Shown: positions 1 through 7,858 of the stretch, piece by piece
How positions within the stretch are numbered: position 1 is the first letter of the stretch
Layout: each line of letters opens with the position of its first letter
Assembly: GCA_016710745.1 (NCBI GenBank)
Contig: JADJVB010000013.1
Location: 248,001-312,000 of the forward strand
Direction of reading: 5' to 3'
DNA length: 64,000 nt
Origin: Chitinophagaceae bacterium
GTDB lineage: Bacteria > Bacteroidota > Bacteroidia > Chitinophagales > Chitinophagaceae
Made by a program: the position numbers and the translations under genes
Notes under the pieces: generated by a model
What the model saw: only the letters and a program-made list of their open reading frames with translations
Database searches by the model: none
Told to the model about the DNA's origin: nothing

Positions 1-358
1 TTGGTTATCTTTTGCCGGGCAACTCCGCCATGATGAACGTCTGTTATTTGATTATCTTTTTTGTTTGACCTGTATCGACTTTAAAACGAACCTGACCATG
101 GTTTATCACCTCAGTTCAACAACATTTCGTCATAATATAGTTATCAAATCTGTTTTAGATAGAGCGCGTCCCGAAATTGAATCCGTGAGTCATATCTGGA
201 AAACAGCAGAGTTTCATGAACGGGAAGTATATGAAATGTTTGGTGTTGATTTTTTAAACCATCCCGATCTTCGGTTATTGATCTTACCCGACGGATGGGA
301 AGGGAAGAACCCGATGCGGAAAGATTTTGAGGATCCGGTTAACATGATAAAGTTATAG
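1..358 (+). CDS. nuoC: NADH-quinone oxidoreductase subunit C (5' truncated)
   Basis: The reading frame is open from base 2, so the N-terminus lies outside the window; a TTG at 65 is internal. The visible part carries the subunit C signature: EREVYEMFGVDF followed by HPDLR and a C-terminal stretch with NPMRKDF. NuoC is a hydrophilic connecting-arm subunit of complex I that docks against NuoD. It is a separate gene here, not a NuoCD fusion. nuoD follows after 27 bp that contain a small hairpin. nuoA and nuoB are expected just upstream but cannot be seen. Confidence 0.93.
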   Translation, partial: WLSFAGQLRHDERLLFDYLFCLTCIDFKTNLTMVYHLSSTTFRHNIVIKSVLDRARPEIESVSHIWKTAEFHEREVYEMFGVDFLNHPDLRLLILPDGWEGKNPMRKDFEDPVNMIKL

Positions 359-368
359 AACTCCAGCA

Positions 369-385
369 CCCTCTCCCGATAGAGG
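369..385. repeat. Short hairpin between nuoC and nuoD, CCCTCTCCCGATA type
   Basis: An imperfect hairpin (CCTCT at 370-374, AGAGG at 381-385) sits just before the nuoD start. It shares the 13-mer CCCTCTCCCGATA with the minus strand of the repeat embedded in hemW near 38000, which suggests one interspersed repeat family. Confidence 0.5.
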
Positions 386-1585
386 ATGAAAGCGAAGATA
401 AAAGCGAAAGCAAAAATGTTTAGAGAGACTGAAATAGTAAAAGATGTTTCCTCAATCCCCCCTTTTCCGCAGGATGCTGTGCAGGGGGGCGGGGGGGCTG
501 GAGATTTAATCATCAACGTTGGACCTCAACATCCTGCAACACATGGTGTATTGCACCTGGTGATCACACTGAATGGTGAGACCATTAAAAAGGTTGAGCC
601 GCATCTGGGCTACATACATCGCTCCATCGAAAAAATGTGTGAGAGTTTAACCTACCGGCAATTCATTTATGTTACCAGCCGCATGGATTATCTCTCTGCC
701 CATATAAATAATCATGCCTGTGCTTTATGTGTTGAAAAAGGCATGCAGATTGAAGTGCCAGACAGGGCACAGGTGATACGGGTGATCATGGATGAATTGA
801 CAAGAATTGCTTCGCATGAATTGTGGTGGGGCGCCATGGCCATGGATATTGGAGCCTTTACACCGTTTTTTCATGCCTTCCGGGAACGGGAAAAGATCAA
901 TGAGATCATGGAAGAAACCTGTGGAGCCAGACTCACTATGAATTATTATGTACCCGGTGGTTTAAGGGCCGATATGCATCCCGATTTTCAGAAGAAGGTA
1001 AAAGAATTCATTGTGCTGTTTAAGCGAAAAATTGATGAATATGATGAACTGGTAACCGGCAATATCATTTTTATAAACCGGATGAAGGGCGTTGGCATGT
1101 TATCTAAAGAAGATGCGGTGTCGTTTGGATGCAGCGGTCCGGCTGCCCGGGGAAGTGGGGTGCATTGTGATATCCGGAAATTATATCCGTATGCAGTATA
1201 TGATAAAGTTGAGTTTGATGAGATACTGGAAACCGGCTGCGATTCGCTGGCCAGGTACATGGTGCGGATCAGGGAAATGAAACAATCGGTGAGGATCATA
1301 GAGCAGTTAATCGATCATATTCCGGAAGGAGATTTTCAGGCCAAAACAAAAGCGGTGTTGAAATTACCCAAAGGGGAATTTTATACCCGGGTAGAAACGG
1401 CTCGCGGAGAGTTGGGTGTTTATATTGTTAGCGAAGGCGCAACCACACCTTACCGGATCAAATTCAGGTCACCCGGGTTTTCAAATCTATCAGCTTTGGA
1501 TAGTATGGCCAGGGGCAGCAAGTTGGGAGACCTGGTGGCGATGATGGGAACGCTGGATCTGGTGATACCGGATATAGATAGATAG
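386..1585 (+). CDS. nuoD: NADH-quinone oxidoreductase subunit D
   Basis: The 49-kDa-type subunit of complex I, which together with NuoB forms the quinone-reduction site. Visible signatures are GPQHPATHG at residues 46-54, GYIHRSIEK, SRMDYLSAH and the conserved C-terminal DLVIPDIDR. Family members usually begin only a few residues before the GPQHPATHG motif; here about 35-40 extra residues precede it. That extension is encoded by a low-complexity C-run/G-run inverted repeat around 455-500 (giving SSIPPFP and a Gly run). An alternative in-frame ATG at 416 would still include it. The next gene is nuoH, not nuoE. Confidence 0.95.
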   Translation: MKAKIKAKAKMFRETEIVKDVSSIPPFPQDAVQGGGGAGDLIINVGPQHPATHGVLHLVITLNGETIKKVEPHLGYIHRSIEKMCESLTYRQFIYVTSRMDYLSAHINNHACALCVEKGMQIEVPDRAQVIRVIMDELTRIASHELWWGAMAMDIGAFTPFFHAFREREKINEIMEETCGARLTMNYYVPGGLRADMHPDFQKKVKEFIVLFKRKIDEYDELVTGNIIFINRMKGVGMLSKEDAVSFGCSGPAARGSGVHCDIRKLYPYAVYDKVEFDEILETGCDSLARYMVRIREMKQSVRIIEQLIDHIPEGDFQAKTKAVLKLPKGEFYTRVETARGELGVYIVSEGATTPYRIKFRSPGFSNLSALDSMARGSKLGDLVAMMGTLDLVIPDIDR

Positions 1586-1595
1586 CCTCCCCAAA

Positions 1596-1611
1596 CCCCT
1601 CCATGGAGGGG
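1596..1611. repeat. 16-bp perfect palindrome downstream of nuoD
   Basis: The sequence CCCCTCCATGGAGGGG is a perfect palindrome. It begins 10 bp after the nuoD stop, in the gap where nuoE, nuoF and nuoG would normally sit. No T-run follows, so it is not a typical terminator. Confidence 0.75.
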
Positions 1612-1698
1612 CTTAAGAGACTGAGAATTTTTTCGGTTTGATAATAATTAAGTATAATTATTTTGAAATTTTAAATTAATAAACTGCCCCTACGCGTT

Positions 1699-1730
1699 CC
1701 CTCTCCTTTGGAGAGGGGTTGGGGTGAGGC
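1699..1730. repeat. Interspersed hairpin repeat (CCCTCTCC-ttt-GGAGAGGG plus tail) before nuoH
   Basis: Arms of 8 bp (1699-1706 and 1710-1717) enclose TTT and are followed by the tail GGTTGGGGTGAGGC. The same element in opposite orientation starts at 4176 (13 of 14 tail bases match), and a related copy lies at 4297-4334. The repeat supplies an in-frame TTG at 1708 that would falsely extend nuoH upstream. Confidence 0.75.
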
Positions 1731-1731
1731 T

Positions 1732-2808
1732 ATGTGGAGCTTAACAAACATATCAACAGGTATTCATGATTGGTTGATCCAAACCTTCAACCCAACCTGG
1801 GCATTGATCATAGAAATGGTCATTGCAGGCATTGCTGTGATCGGTTTATTTGCGGTATTGGGATTGGTGCTGGTACTCATGGAAAGGAGGGTAGCTGCCT
1901 GGATGCAGATCAGGCTTGGCCCAAATCGTGTAGGTCCGTTTGGATTGTTGCAATCCGCAGCCGATACGGTAAAGCTGTTGGTAAAAGAAGGAATGACGCC
2001 CGACGGAGCCGATAAATTCTTATTCAACCTGGCGCCTTTTATTGCCATGATGGTGGCCATGTTGTTGATGGTTCCTATCGCCTTTGCAAAAGATTTTCAA
2101 TTGTGGGATCTCAATATCGGTGTATTATATGTATCGGCAGTTTCATCTATCATGGTCATCAGTATATTAATGGCGGGCTGGGCGAGCAATAATAAATACT
2201 CCCTGATGGGCGCTATGCGCAGTGGTGCGCAGATCGTGAGCTATGAATTGTCAGCGGGTTTATCCATCCTTACCATCGTTGTATTAACCGGCAGCTTAAA
2301 TATAAATGACATCATCATTGCACAGGCCGATGGTTGGTGGATCTTTAAAGGACATATTCCGGTGATCATTTCATTTGTGATCTTTATCATCGCGGTAACA
2401 GCAGAAACCAACCGGGCACCTTTTGACCTGGCCGAAGCCGAATCTGAATTAACTTCCGGTTTTCATACCGAATATTCGGGAATGAAATTCGCCCTGTTCT
2501 TTTTAGCAGAATATATCAACGTATTTATAGTTTGTGCCATTGGGGCAACACTTTTTTTAGGGGGATGGATGCCGTTCCATATCGGTAACTGGGAAAGCTT
2601 TAATCACGTGATGGACTATATTCCTTCCAGCATCTGGTTTTTTGGAAAAACCTTTTTCCTGATTTTTGTGATCATGTGGTTCCGGTGGACATTTCCACGT
2701 TTGCGTATCGATCAGTTATTAAACCTGGAGTGGAGATATTTATTGCCGATAAGCATGTTTAATTTATTATTGGCAACGGCAATAGCCATTTTGGGCTGGC
2801 ATTTTTAA
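1732..2808 (+). CDS. nuoH: NADH-quinone oxidoreductase subunit H
   Basis: The membrane subunit of complex I at the interface of the peripheral and membrane arms, 358 residues from the ATG at 1732 with several predicted helices. Family signatures are ERRVAAWMQIRLGPNRVGP near the N-terminus and AETNRAPFDLAEAESEL in the quinone-cavity loop. I prefer the ATG at 1732 over the TTG at 1708 because the latter would translate the repeat tail. It follows nuoD directly after a 146-bp gap. Confidence 0.95.
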   Translation: MWSLTNISTGIHDWLIQTFNPTWALIIEMVIAGIAVIGLFAVLGLVLVLMERRVAAWMQIRLGPNRVGPFGLLQSAADTVKLLVKEGMTPDGADKFLFNLAPFIAMMVAMLLMVPIAFAKDFQLWDLNIGVLYVSAVSSIMVISILMAGWASNNKYSLMGAMRSGAQIVSYELSAGLSILTIVVLTGSLNINDIIIAQADGWWIFKGHIPVIISFVIFIIAVTAETNRAPFDLAEAESELTSGFHTEYSGMKFALFFLAEYINVFIVCAIGATLFLGGWMPFHIGNWESFNHVMDYIPSSIWFFGKTFFLIFVIMWFRWTFPRLRIDQLLNLEWRYLLPISMFNLLLATAIAILGWHF

Positions 2809-2814
2809 TTACCC

Positions 2815-2853
2815 GTTTAGAAGGTTTAGACTAAACTCCTAAACTTTCTAAAC
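2815..2853. repeat. Intergenic inverted repeat of the GTTTAG type, nuoH-nuoI
   Basis: A 15-bp arm at 2815-2829 (GTTTAGAAGGTTTAG) is matched with one mismatch by the reverse complement at 2839-2853. Similar CTAAAC/GTTTAG-rich sequences occur after nuoN (9261-9345) and, more diverged, before gpsA (35583-35668). Confidence 0.65.
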
Positions 2854-2870
2854 ATTCCTAAACTTAATTA

Positions 2871-3347
2871 ATGTTTATTGTAAAATACATAAAAGATGTT
2901 TTTAGCGGAATAAAATCACTGCTGGTAGGCATGCGCCGAACCGGTTATTATTTTACACACCACAAAGAGATCATTACAGAGCAATATCCGGATAACCGGG
3001 ATACCCTGGTGATGGCTGATCGTTTTAAAGGCGAAGTGGTATTATTACATGATGAGAACAATGAACATGCCTGCACCGGATGCACCGCCTGTGAACTGGC
3101 CTGTCCGAATGCAACGATAAAAATTGTTACCAAATTTGATATCACACCGGAGGGTAAAAAGAAAAAAGCGCTGGACAAATTTGTATATCACCTGGAACTG
3201 TGTACCATGTGTAATCTGTGTATCATCGCATGCCCTACTGATGCCATAAAAATGGCGCAAACATTTGAGCACAGTGTGTACGACAGGGCAGAACTGACTA
3301 AAATTTTAAACAAGCCTGATTCAAAGATCAGGGAAGGCGTAGAATAA
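2871..3347 (+). CDS. nuoI: NADH-quinone oxidoreductase subunit I (2x[4Fe-4S])
   Basis: A peripheral-arm subunit of 158 residues carrying clusters N6a and N6b. Two complete cluster motifs are present: Cys68, Cys71, Cys74, Cys78 (CTGCTACELACP) and Cys111, Cys114, Cys117, Cys121 (CTMCNLCIIACP). It passes electrons toward NuoB. In a complex without NuoEFG this subunit is the natural docking place for a ferredoxin or flavodoxin. Its TAA shares one base with the nuoJ ATG, so the two are probably translationally coupled. Confidence 0.95.
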   Translation: MFIVKYIKDVFSGIKSLLVGMRRTGYYFTHHKEIITEQYPDNRDTLVMADRFKGEVVLLHDENNEHACTGCTACELACPNATIKIVTKFDITPEGKKKKALDKFVYHLELCTMCNLCIIACPTDAIKMAQTFEHSVYDRAELTKILNKPDSKIREGVE

Positions 3348-3865
3348 TGAGTGGATCAACGATCATATTTTATTTACTGGCGGCGCTTACTTTAGTGAGT
3401 GCGGTACTGGCTGTTACAACCCGGATGATATTCAGGGCGGCGATCTATTTATTGTTTTCACTGATCGGGATCGCCGGCATTTATTTCTGGCTGCAATATG
3501 AATTTATAGCGGCGGTGCAGATCGTGGTGTATGTGGGAGGTATCGTGGTACTTATCATATTTTCCATTTTTCTTACCCAACAGGCAGGCGACGAATTGCC
3601 CAAACAAAAGATGGGCCGGCAATTATTTAGCGCTTTGGCGGCTTTTTGCGGACTGGCATTGGTGCTGCTGCAGATCGCACAGCATGCTTTTGTAGAAACC
3701 GGCGGTGAGGTTGTTGCGCCAACTGTTGCCAATATTGGCAATCAAATGCTGGGCGTAAATGATGGGGGATATGCGTTGCCATTTGAAGTGGTGAGTATCT
3801 TATTGCTTGCTGCTTTGGTTGGTTGTATTGTTATCGCTTTAAAAAGTAAACCCGAACAAACATGA
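3347..3865 (+). CDS. nuoJ: NADH-quinone oxidoreductase subunit J
   Basis: A 172-residue integral membrane subunit of complex I with about five hydrophobic segments, including the conserved central region around residues 55-75 (AVQIVVYVGGIVVLIIF). It overlaps nuoI by one base and nuoK by four bases (ATGA type), the usual tight packing of this part of the operon. Confidence 0.93.
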   Translation: MSGSTIIFYLLAALTLVSAVLAVTTRMIFRAAIYLLFSLIGIAGIYFWLQYEFIAAVQIVVYVGGIVVLIIFSIFLTQQAGDELPKQKMGRQLFSALAAFCGLALVLLQIAQHAFVETGGEVVAPTVANIGNQMLGVNDGGYALPFEVVSILLLAALVGCIVIALKSKPEQT

Positions 3866-4176
3866 TGGAACCGGGATTATATCATATGCTGTTCATCAGT
3901 GCAACACTGTTCTTCATTGGCGTGTACGGCTTCTTCACCCGGAGAAACCTGGTGACCATGTTGATGAGTGTGGAACTGGTATTGAATAGTGTGAACCTGA
4001 ATTTTATTGCCTTTAATAAATATTTGTGGTACGATAAAATGGATGGCTTGTTCTTTACCATTTTTGTGATTGCCATTGCTGCGGCAGAAGCTGCGGTAGC
4101 CATAGCAATCATTATCAATCTTTACAGAAGTCATAATTCAATTGATGTGGAAAATGCAGAGGAGTTAAAATATTAG
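3862..4176 (+). CDS. nuoK: NADH-quinone oxidoreductase subunit K
   Basis: A 104-residue membrane subunit with three helices, related to MrpC antiporter subunits. It has the typical segment FTRRNLVTMLMSVELVLN and the second conserved acidic residue in AAAEAAVAIAI. The start overlaps the end of nuoJ by four bases. The stop is immediately followed by an inverted copy of the CCCTCTCC repeat. Confidence 0.94.
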   Translation: MMEPGLYHMLFISATLFFIGVYGFFTRRNLVTMLMSVELVLNSVNLNFIAFNKYLWYDKMDGLFFTIFVIAIAAAEAAVAIAIIINLYRSHNSIDVENAEELKY

Positions 4177-4206
4177 CCTCACCCCAACTCCTCTCCGAGG
4201 GAGAGG
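4176..4206. repeat. Inverted copy of the hairpin repeat after nuoK
   Basis: The tail GCCTCACCCCAACT followed by CCTCTCC-gag-GGAGAGG (arms 4190-4196 and 4200-4206) is the reverse complement of the element at 1699-1730. The first base is the last base of the nuoK stop codon. Confidence 0.75.
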
Positions 4207-4296
4207 TAACGGGAAGAGCGAAACGAAGATCAGATAGGTAGAAAAATAGAAGTTGAAATGCTTAATTACAGAAGTCGAAAATAAATCAAATGCCCG

Positions 4297-4334
4297 GCCT
4301 CCCTCTCTTTTGGAGAGGGAACGAGGGTGAGGCC
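4297..4334. repeat. Second hairpin repeat of the same family before nuoL
   Basis: Arms CCCTCTC (4301-4307) and GAGAGGG (4313-4319), then GGTGAGGCC. It forms an inverted pair with the copy at 4176-4206, with about 90 bp of unremarkable sequence between them. It can be translated in frame with nuoL and so falsely lengthens that gene. Confidence 0.75.
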
Positions 4335-4337
4335 ATT

Positions 4338-6272
4338 ATGCCAAACGCAACCTACATAGCGCTCATTCCGCTGCTGCCACTGGCAGGATTTTTAATGCTC
4401 GGTATTTTTGGAAGGAAATATTTTAAGAATACCTCCGGCGTTATTGGAACAACTTTATTGTTGATCTCAACAGTACTGGCTCTCTACACGGCCTATGGTT
4501 ATTTCTTTGAGTATGGAAAGATTGATGGCGTTTATCAGAAGTTAATTCCGTTAAAATATACCTGGCTGCAGTTCAGTGAAGGTGTTTCTATCGATATGGG
4601 TATCATTATCGATCCAATTTCTGTGATGATGCTGGTAGTGGTAACCTTTATTTCCTTGATGGTGCACATCTACAGCCTGGGCTATATGAAGGGCGATGAA
4701 CGTTTTCCTACCTATTATGCGTTTCTCGGACTCTTTACATTTTCTATGTTGGGGCTGGTAATATCTTCCAATATTTTCCAGATCTATATTTTCTGGGAGT
4801 TGGTGGGCGTTTCGTCTTTCTTATTAATTGGATATTATTATGATAAACCAAGTGCAGTTGCAGCCTGCAAAAAAGCATTCATCGTAACCCGTTTTGCCGA
4901 TGTTGGATTTTTGATCGGTATTTTAGTATTATCATTCTATGCCGGCACGTTGGATTTCAATACATTGATAGAGAGGCTCACGTCGGCAGAGTCAACCGAA
5001 TTTAAAACAGCCGTAGCCGCTTCTTTCATGGGCATGTCGGCTTTAACCTGGGGATTGGTTTTGGTATTCATCGGCGGCGCCGGAAAAAGTGCGATGTTTC
5101 CATTACATATCTGGTTGCCCGATGCGATGGAAGGTCCAACGCCGGTTTCTGCTTTAATACATGCGGCTACGATGGTGGTGGCGGGTGTATTTTTAGTGGC
5201 CAGATTATTTCCGGTGTTTGCCATTTCATCGCCGGATGCGCTAAGCCTGGTTGGTTATGTGGGTGCCTTCTCTGCATTGATAGCCGCCGTTATAGCCTGT
5301 ACACAAACTGATATAAAAAGAGTGCTGGCCTATTCCACCATGAGCCAGATCGGCTATATGATGTTTGCTCTTGGTGTTTCCAAATATGGAGGGGAAGACG
5401 GGTTGGGTTATACGGCTTCCATGTTTCATTTGTTTACCCATGCCATGTTTAAAGCCTTGTTGTTCCTGGGTGCTGGGGCTGTTATACATTATATACACAG
5501 CAATGAAATGAAAGACATGGGCGGACTCAGAAAATATTTGCCCATCACACATATTACTTTTTTAATTGCCTGTCTCGCCATCGCCGGTGTGCCGCCGTTT
5601 GCAGGCTTTTTCAGTAAAGAGGAAATATTATTGGCAGCCTATCAAAGCAATCAATCTATTTACTGGGTCGCGTTGATCACTTCCGGCCTAACGGCGTTTT
5701 ATATGTTCCGTTTATATTTTAGTATCTTCTGGAATAGAGAGGCTCATGTGCATGGTGAACATAAGGGCGAGGGTGGTTTTGCCATGATGATGCCATTGGT
5801 GCTTTTAGCTATTGGTGCTGCTGCCGCGGGATTTATTCCTTTCGGACATTTTGTAAGCACTGACGGGGCACGACTGGAAACTGAATTTCATTTGATGTTC
5901 TCCATTGCTCCAGTTGCATTGGGACTGGCCGGTATTTTTATCGCCATGTGGTTGTATAAAAAAGCATCTGATAAGCCCGATAAAATAGCATCATCTCTGA
6001 ACGGATTATACAAAGCAGCCTATCATAAGTTTTATATGGATGAAATTTATATGTTCATCACCCAAAAAATAATTTTCAATTTGATTGGCCGGCCAGCTGC
6101 CTGGTTTGATAAGAATGTGGTGGATGGTTTGGTTAATGCAACCGGAAATGGCACAAAAGATATTTCTGAAACGATTAAAGGATTGCAATCAGGTAAAGTA
6201 CAACAATACGCGATCTACTTTTTAGTTGGCGTGATTGGATTGGCCTTACTGTTTATTTATTGGTGGAATTAA
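4338..6272 (+). CDS. nuoL: NADH-quinone oxidoreductase subunit L
   Basis: The distal proton-pumping, antiporter-like subunit of the complex I membrane arm, 644 residues from the ATG at 4338. It contains the family segments WELVGVSSFLLIG, the Lys-rich LPDAMEGPTPVSALIHAATM and the long C-terminal lateral helix region. The upstream ATG at 4290 would add 16 residues encoded by the palindromic repeat and is unlikely to be used. Confidence 0.95.
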   Translation: MPNATYIALIPLLPLAGFLMLGIFGRKYFKNTSGVIGTTLLLISTVLALYTAYGYFFEYGKIDGVYQKLIPLKYTWLQFSEGVSIDMGIIIDPISVMMLVVVTFISLMVHIYSLGYMKGDERFPTYYAFLGLFTFSMLGLVISSNIFQIYIFWELVGVSSFLLIGYYYDKPSAVAACKKAFIVTRFADVGFLIGILVLSFYAGTLDFNTLIERLTSAESTEFKTAVAASFMGMSALTWGLVLVFIGGAGKSAMFPLHIWLPDAMEGPTPVSALIHAATMVVAGVFLVARLFPVFAISSPDALSLVGYVGAFSALIAAVIACTQTDIKRVLAYSTMSQIGYMMFALGVSKYGGEDGLGYTASMFHLFTHAMFKALLFLGAGAVIHYIHSNEMKDMGGLRKYLPITHITFLIACLAIAGVPPFAGFFSKEEILLAAYQSNQSIYWVALITSGLTAFYMFRLYFSIFWNREAHVHGEHKGEGGFAMMMPLVLLAIGAAAAGFIPFGHFVSTDGARLETEFHLMFSIAPVALGLAGIFIAMWLYKKASDKPDKIASSLNGLYKAAYHKFYMDEIYMFITQKIIFNLIGRPAAWFDKNVVDGLVNATGNGTKDISETIKGLQSGKVQQYAIYFLVGVIGLALLFIYWWN

Positions 6273-6274
6273 AC

Positions 6275-6307
6275 AAGGAAGGCATGCTTCCGAAACTTGC
6301 CTTCCTT
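6275..6307. repeat. 10-bp stem hairpin between nuoL and nuoM
   Basis: AAGGAAGGCA (6275-6284) pairs perfectly with TGCCTTCCTT (6298-6307) around a 13-nt loop. It starts two bases after the nuoL stop. No T-run follows, so a processing or attenuation role is as likely as termination. Confidence 0.65.
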
Positions 6308-6320
6308 AACAAAATGTAAA

Positions 6321-7796
6321 ATGAATTTATCCTTACTGATATTATTACCATTGCTCACGGCGATAGTTATTTTGCTGATGCGAAATGCTGCTCAGGTTAA
6401 ATGGGTGGCATTGGCCGGAGCTGCTGTTCAGTTTGTTGCGGCATTTGTTTTGTTATTTCAATTCAATCATCAAAGAGCGTTGGGCGACAAGGCTCAAATG
6501 TTATTTGAAACGCAGTACAACTGGTTCCCTTCCTGGAATATCAGTTTTCACCTGGGTGTTGATGGTATTTCAGTGGCGATGATTTTGTTGACGGCCTTTG
6601 TGGTTATTGCCGGTGTGCTCGTTTCCTGGAACGTGACAAAAATGACCAAGGAATTTTATTTCCTGCTCATTTTATTAAGTCTTGGGGCTTATGGTTTCTT
6701 TATTTCCCTTGACCTGTTTATCTTGTTTTTCTTTTTGGAAATAGCTGTTATACCAAAATATTTACTCATTGGTATTTGGGGAAGCGGTAAAAAAGAATAC
6801 AGTGCCAATAAACTGGCGCTGATGTTAATGGGCGGTTCGGCCCTGGTTTTAGTTGGTTTATTGGGAATTTATTTTTCGGGTACCGAACACAGCTTCGATT
6901 TAATGAGATTATCGCAGCTTAATATTCCCGTGTCCGTACAAATGATCTGTTTTCCGTTGTTGTTTGTTGGTTTTGGTGTGTTTACAGCACTTTTCCCTTT
7001 CCATACCTGGGTGCCCGATGGTCACTCATCTGCTCCAACGGCGGGTTCCATGTTTTTGGCAGGTATTTCTATGAAGCTCGGTGGCTATGGTTGTTTGCGT
7101 GTGGCTACCTACCTGCTGCCCGAAGGAGCTAAAGAATATGCAACTATTGTCATTGTACTTTCCGTCATTGCAATTTTATACGGAGCCTTCGCTACCATGA
7201 TGCAAAAGGATCTGAAATATATCAACGCTTATTCTTCGGTTAGCCATTGTGGTTTTGTTTTGCTGGGCATCGGGATGCTCACCAAAACGTCCATGACCGG
7301 CGCAGTGATGCAGATGGTATCGCATGGTTTAATGACAGCACTTTTCTTTGCTGTTATCGGCATGATATACGAACGTACCCATACCAGGCAGGTTAATGAA
7401 ATGAGCGGGTTATTAAAACGAATGCCGTTTATTATTTCGGTGTTATTTATTGTTGGATTGTGTTCATTGGGTTTACCGGGCCTCAGTGGTTTTGTAGCTG
7501 AGATGACTGTTTTTGTTGGTTCCTGGGAGCATCCCGATACATTTAGACGGGTGGCCACTATATTAGCAACGTTGTCGATAGTGGTAACAGCAGTTTATAT
7601 TTTACGGGCGGTTACTAAAACCTCGATGGGTCCGTTAACGACAGGTTTTGAAAAATTAACCGATGCCACCTGGAACGAAAAACTGGCTGCGGTTATATTG
7701 CTTGCCGGTATTTTAGCTATTGGTTTAGCGCCATTTTGGTTAAACGACCTGGTTGGTCCGGGTGCGGAGATCATTATGAACAAAATTGGAAAGTAA
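6321..7796 (+). CDS. nuoM: NADH-quinone oxidoreductase subunit M
   Basis: An antiporter-like proton-pumping subunit of complex I, 491 residues from the ATG at 6321. Typical segments include the conserved glutamate in FFFLEIAVIPKYLLIG, FPFHTWVPDGHSSAPTAGS and the lysine-containing YINAYSSVSHCGFVLLG. An upstream TTG at 6297 lies inside the preceding hairpin and is rejected as start. Confidence 0.95.
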   Translation: MNLSLLILLPLLTAIVILLMRNAAQVKWVALAGAAVQFVAAFVLLFQFNHQRALGDKAQMLFETQYNWFPSWNISFHLGVDGISVAMILLTAFVVIAGVLVSWNVTKMTKEFYFLLILLSLGAYGFFISLDLFILFFFLEIAVIPKYLLIGIWGSGKKEYSANKLALMLMGGSALVLVGLLGIYFSGTEHSFDLMRLSQLNIPVSVQMICFPLLFVGFGVFTALFPFHTWVPDGHSSAPTAGSMFLAGISMKLGGYGCLRVATYLLPEGAKEYATIVIVLSVIAILYGAFATMMQKDLKYINAYSSVSHCGFVLLGIGMLTKTSMTGAVMQMVSHGLMTALFFAVIGMIYERTHTRQVNEMSGLLKRMPFIISVLFIVGLCSLGLPGLSGFVAEMTVFVGSWEHPDTFRRVATILATLSIVVTAVYILRAVTKTSMGPLTTGFEKLTDATWNEKLAAVILLAGILAIGLAPFWLNDLVGPGAEIIMNKIGK

Positions 7797-7858
7797 AAAA
7801 TACAAATAGTGAACCGGGACCTTGAGGGCTGTTCCTTGTTCAATAGTTAAATAAGATT

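Noticed and set aside
1708..1731. Upstream TTG start of nuoH
   Set aside because: The extension would only translate the repeat; the same holds for the long nuoL start at 4290.
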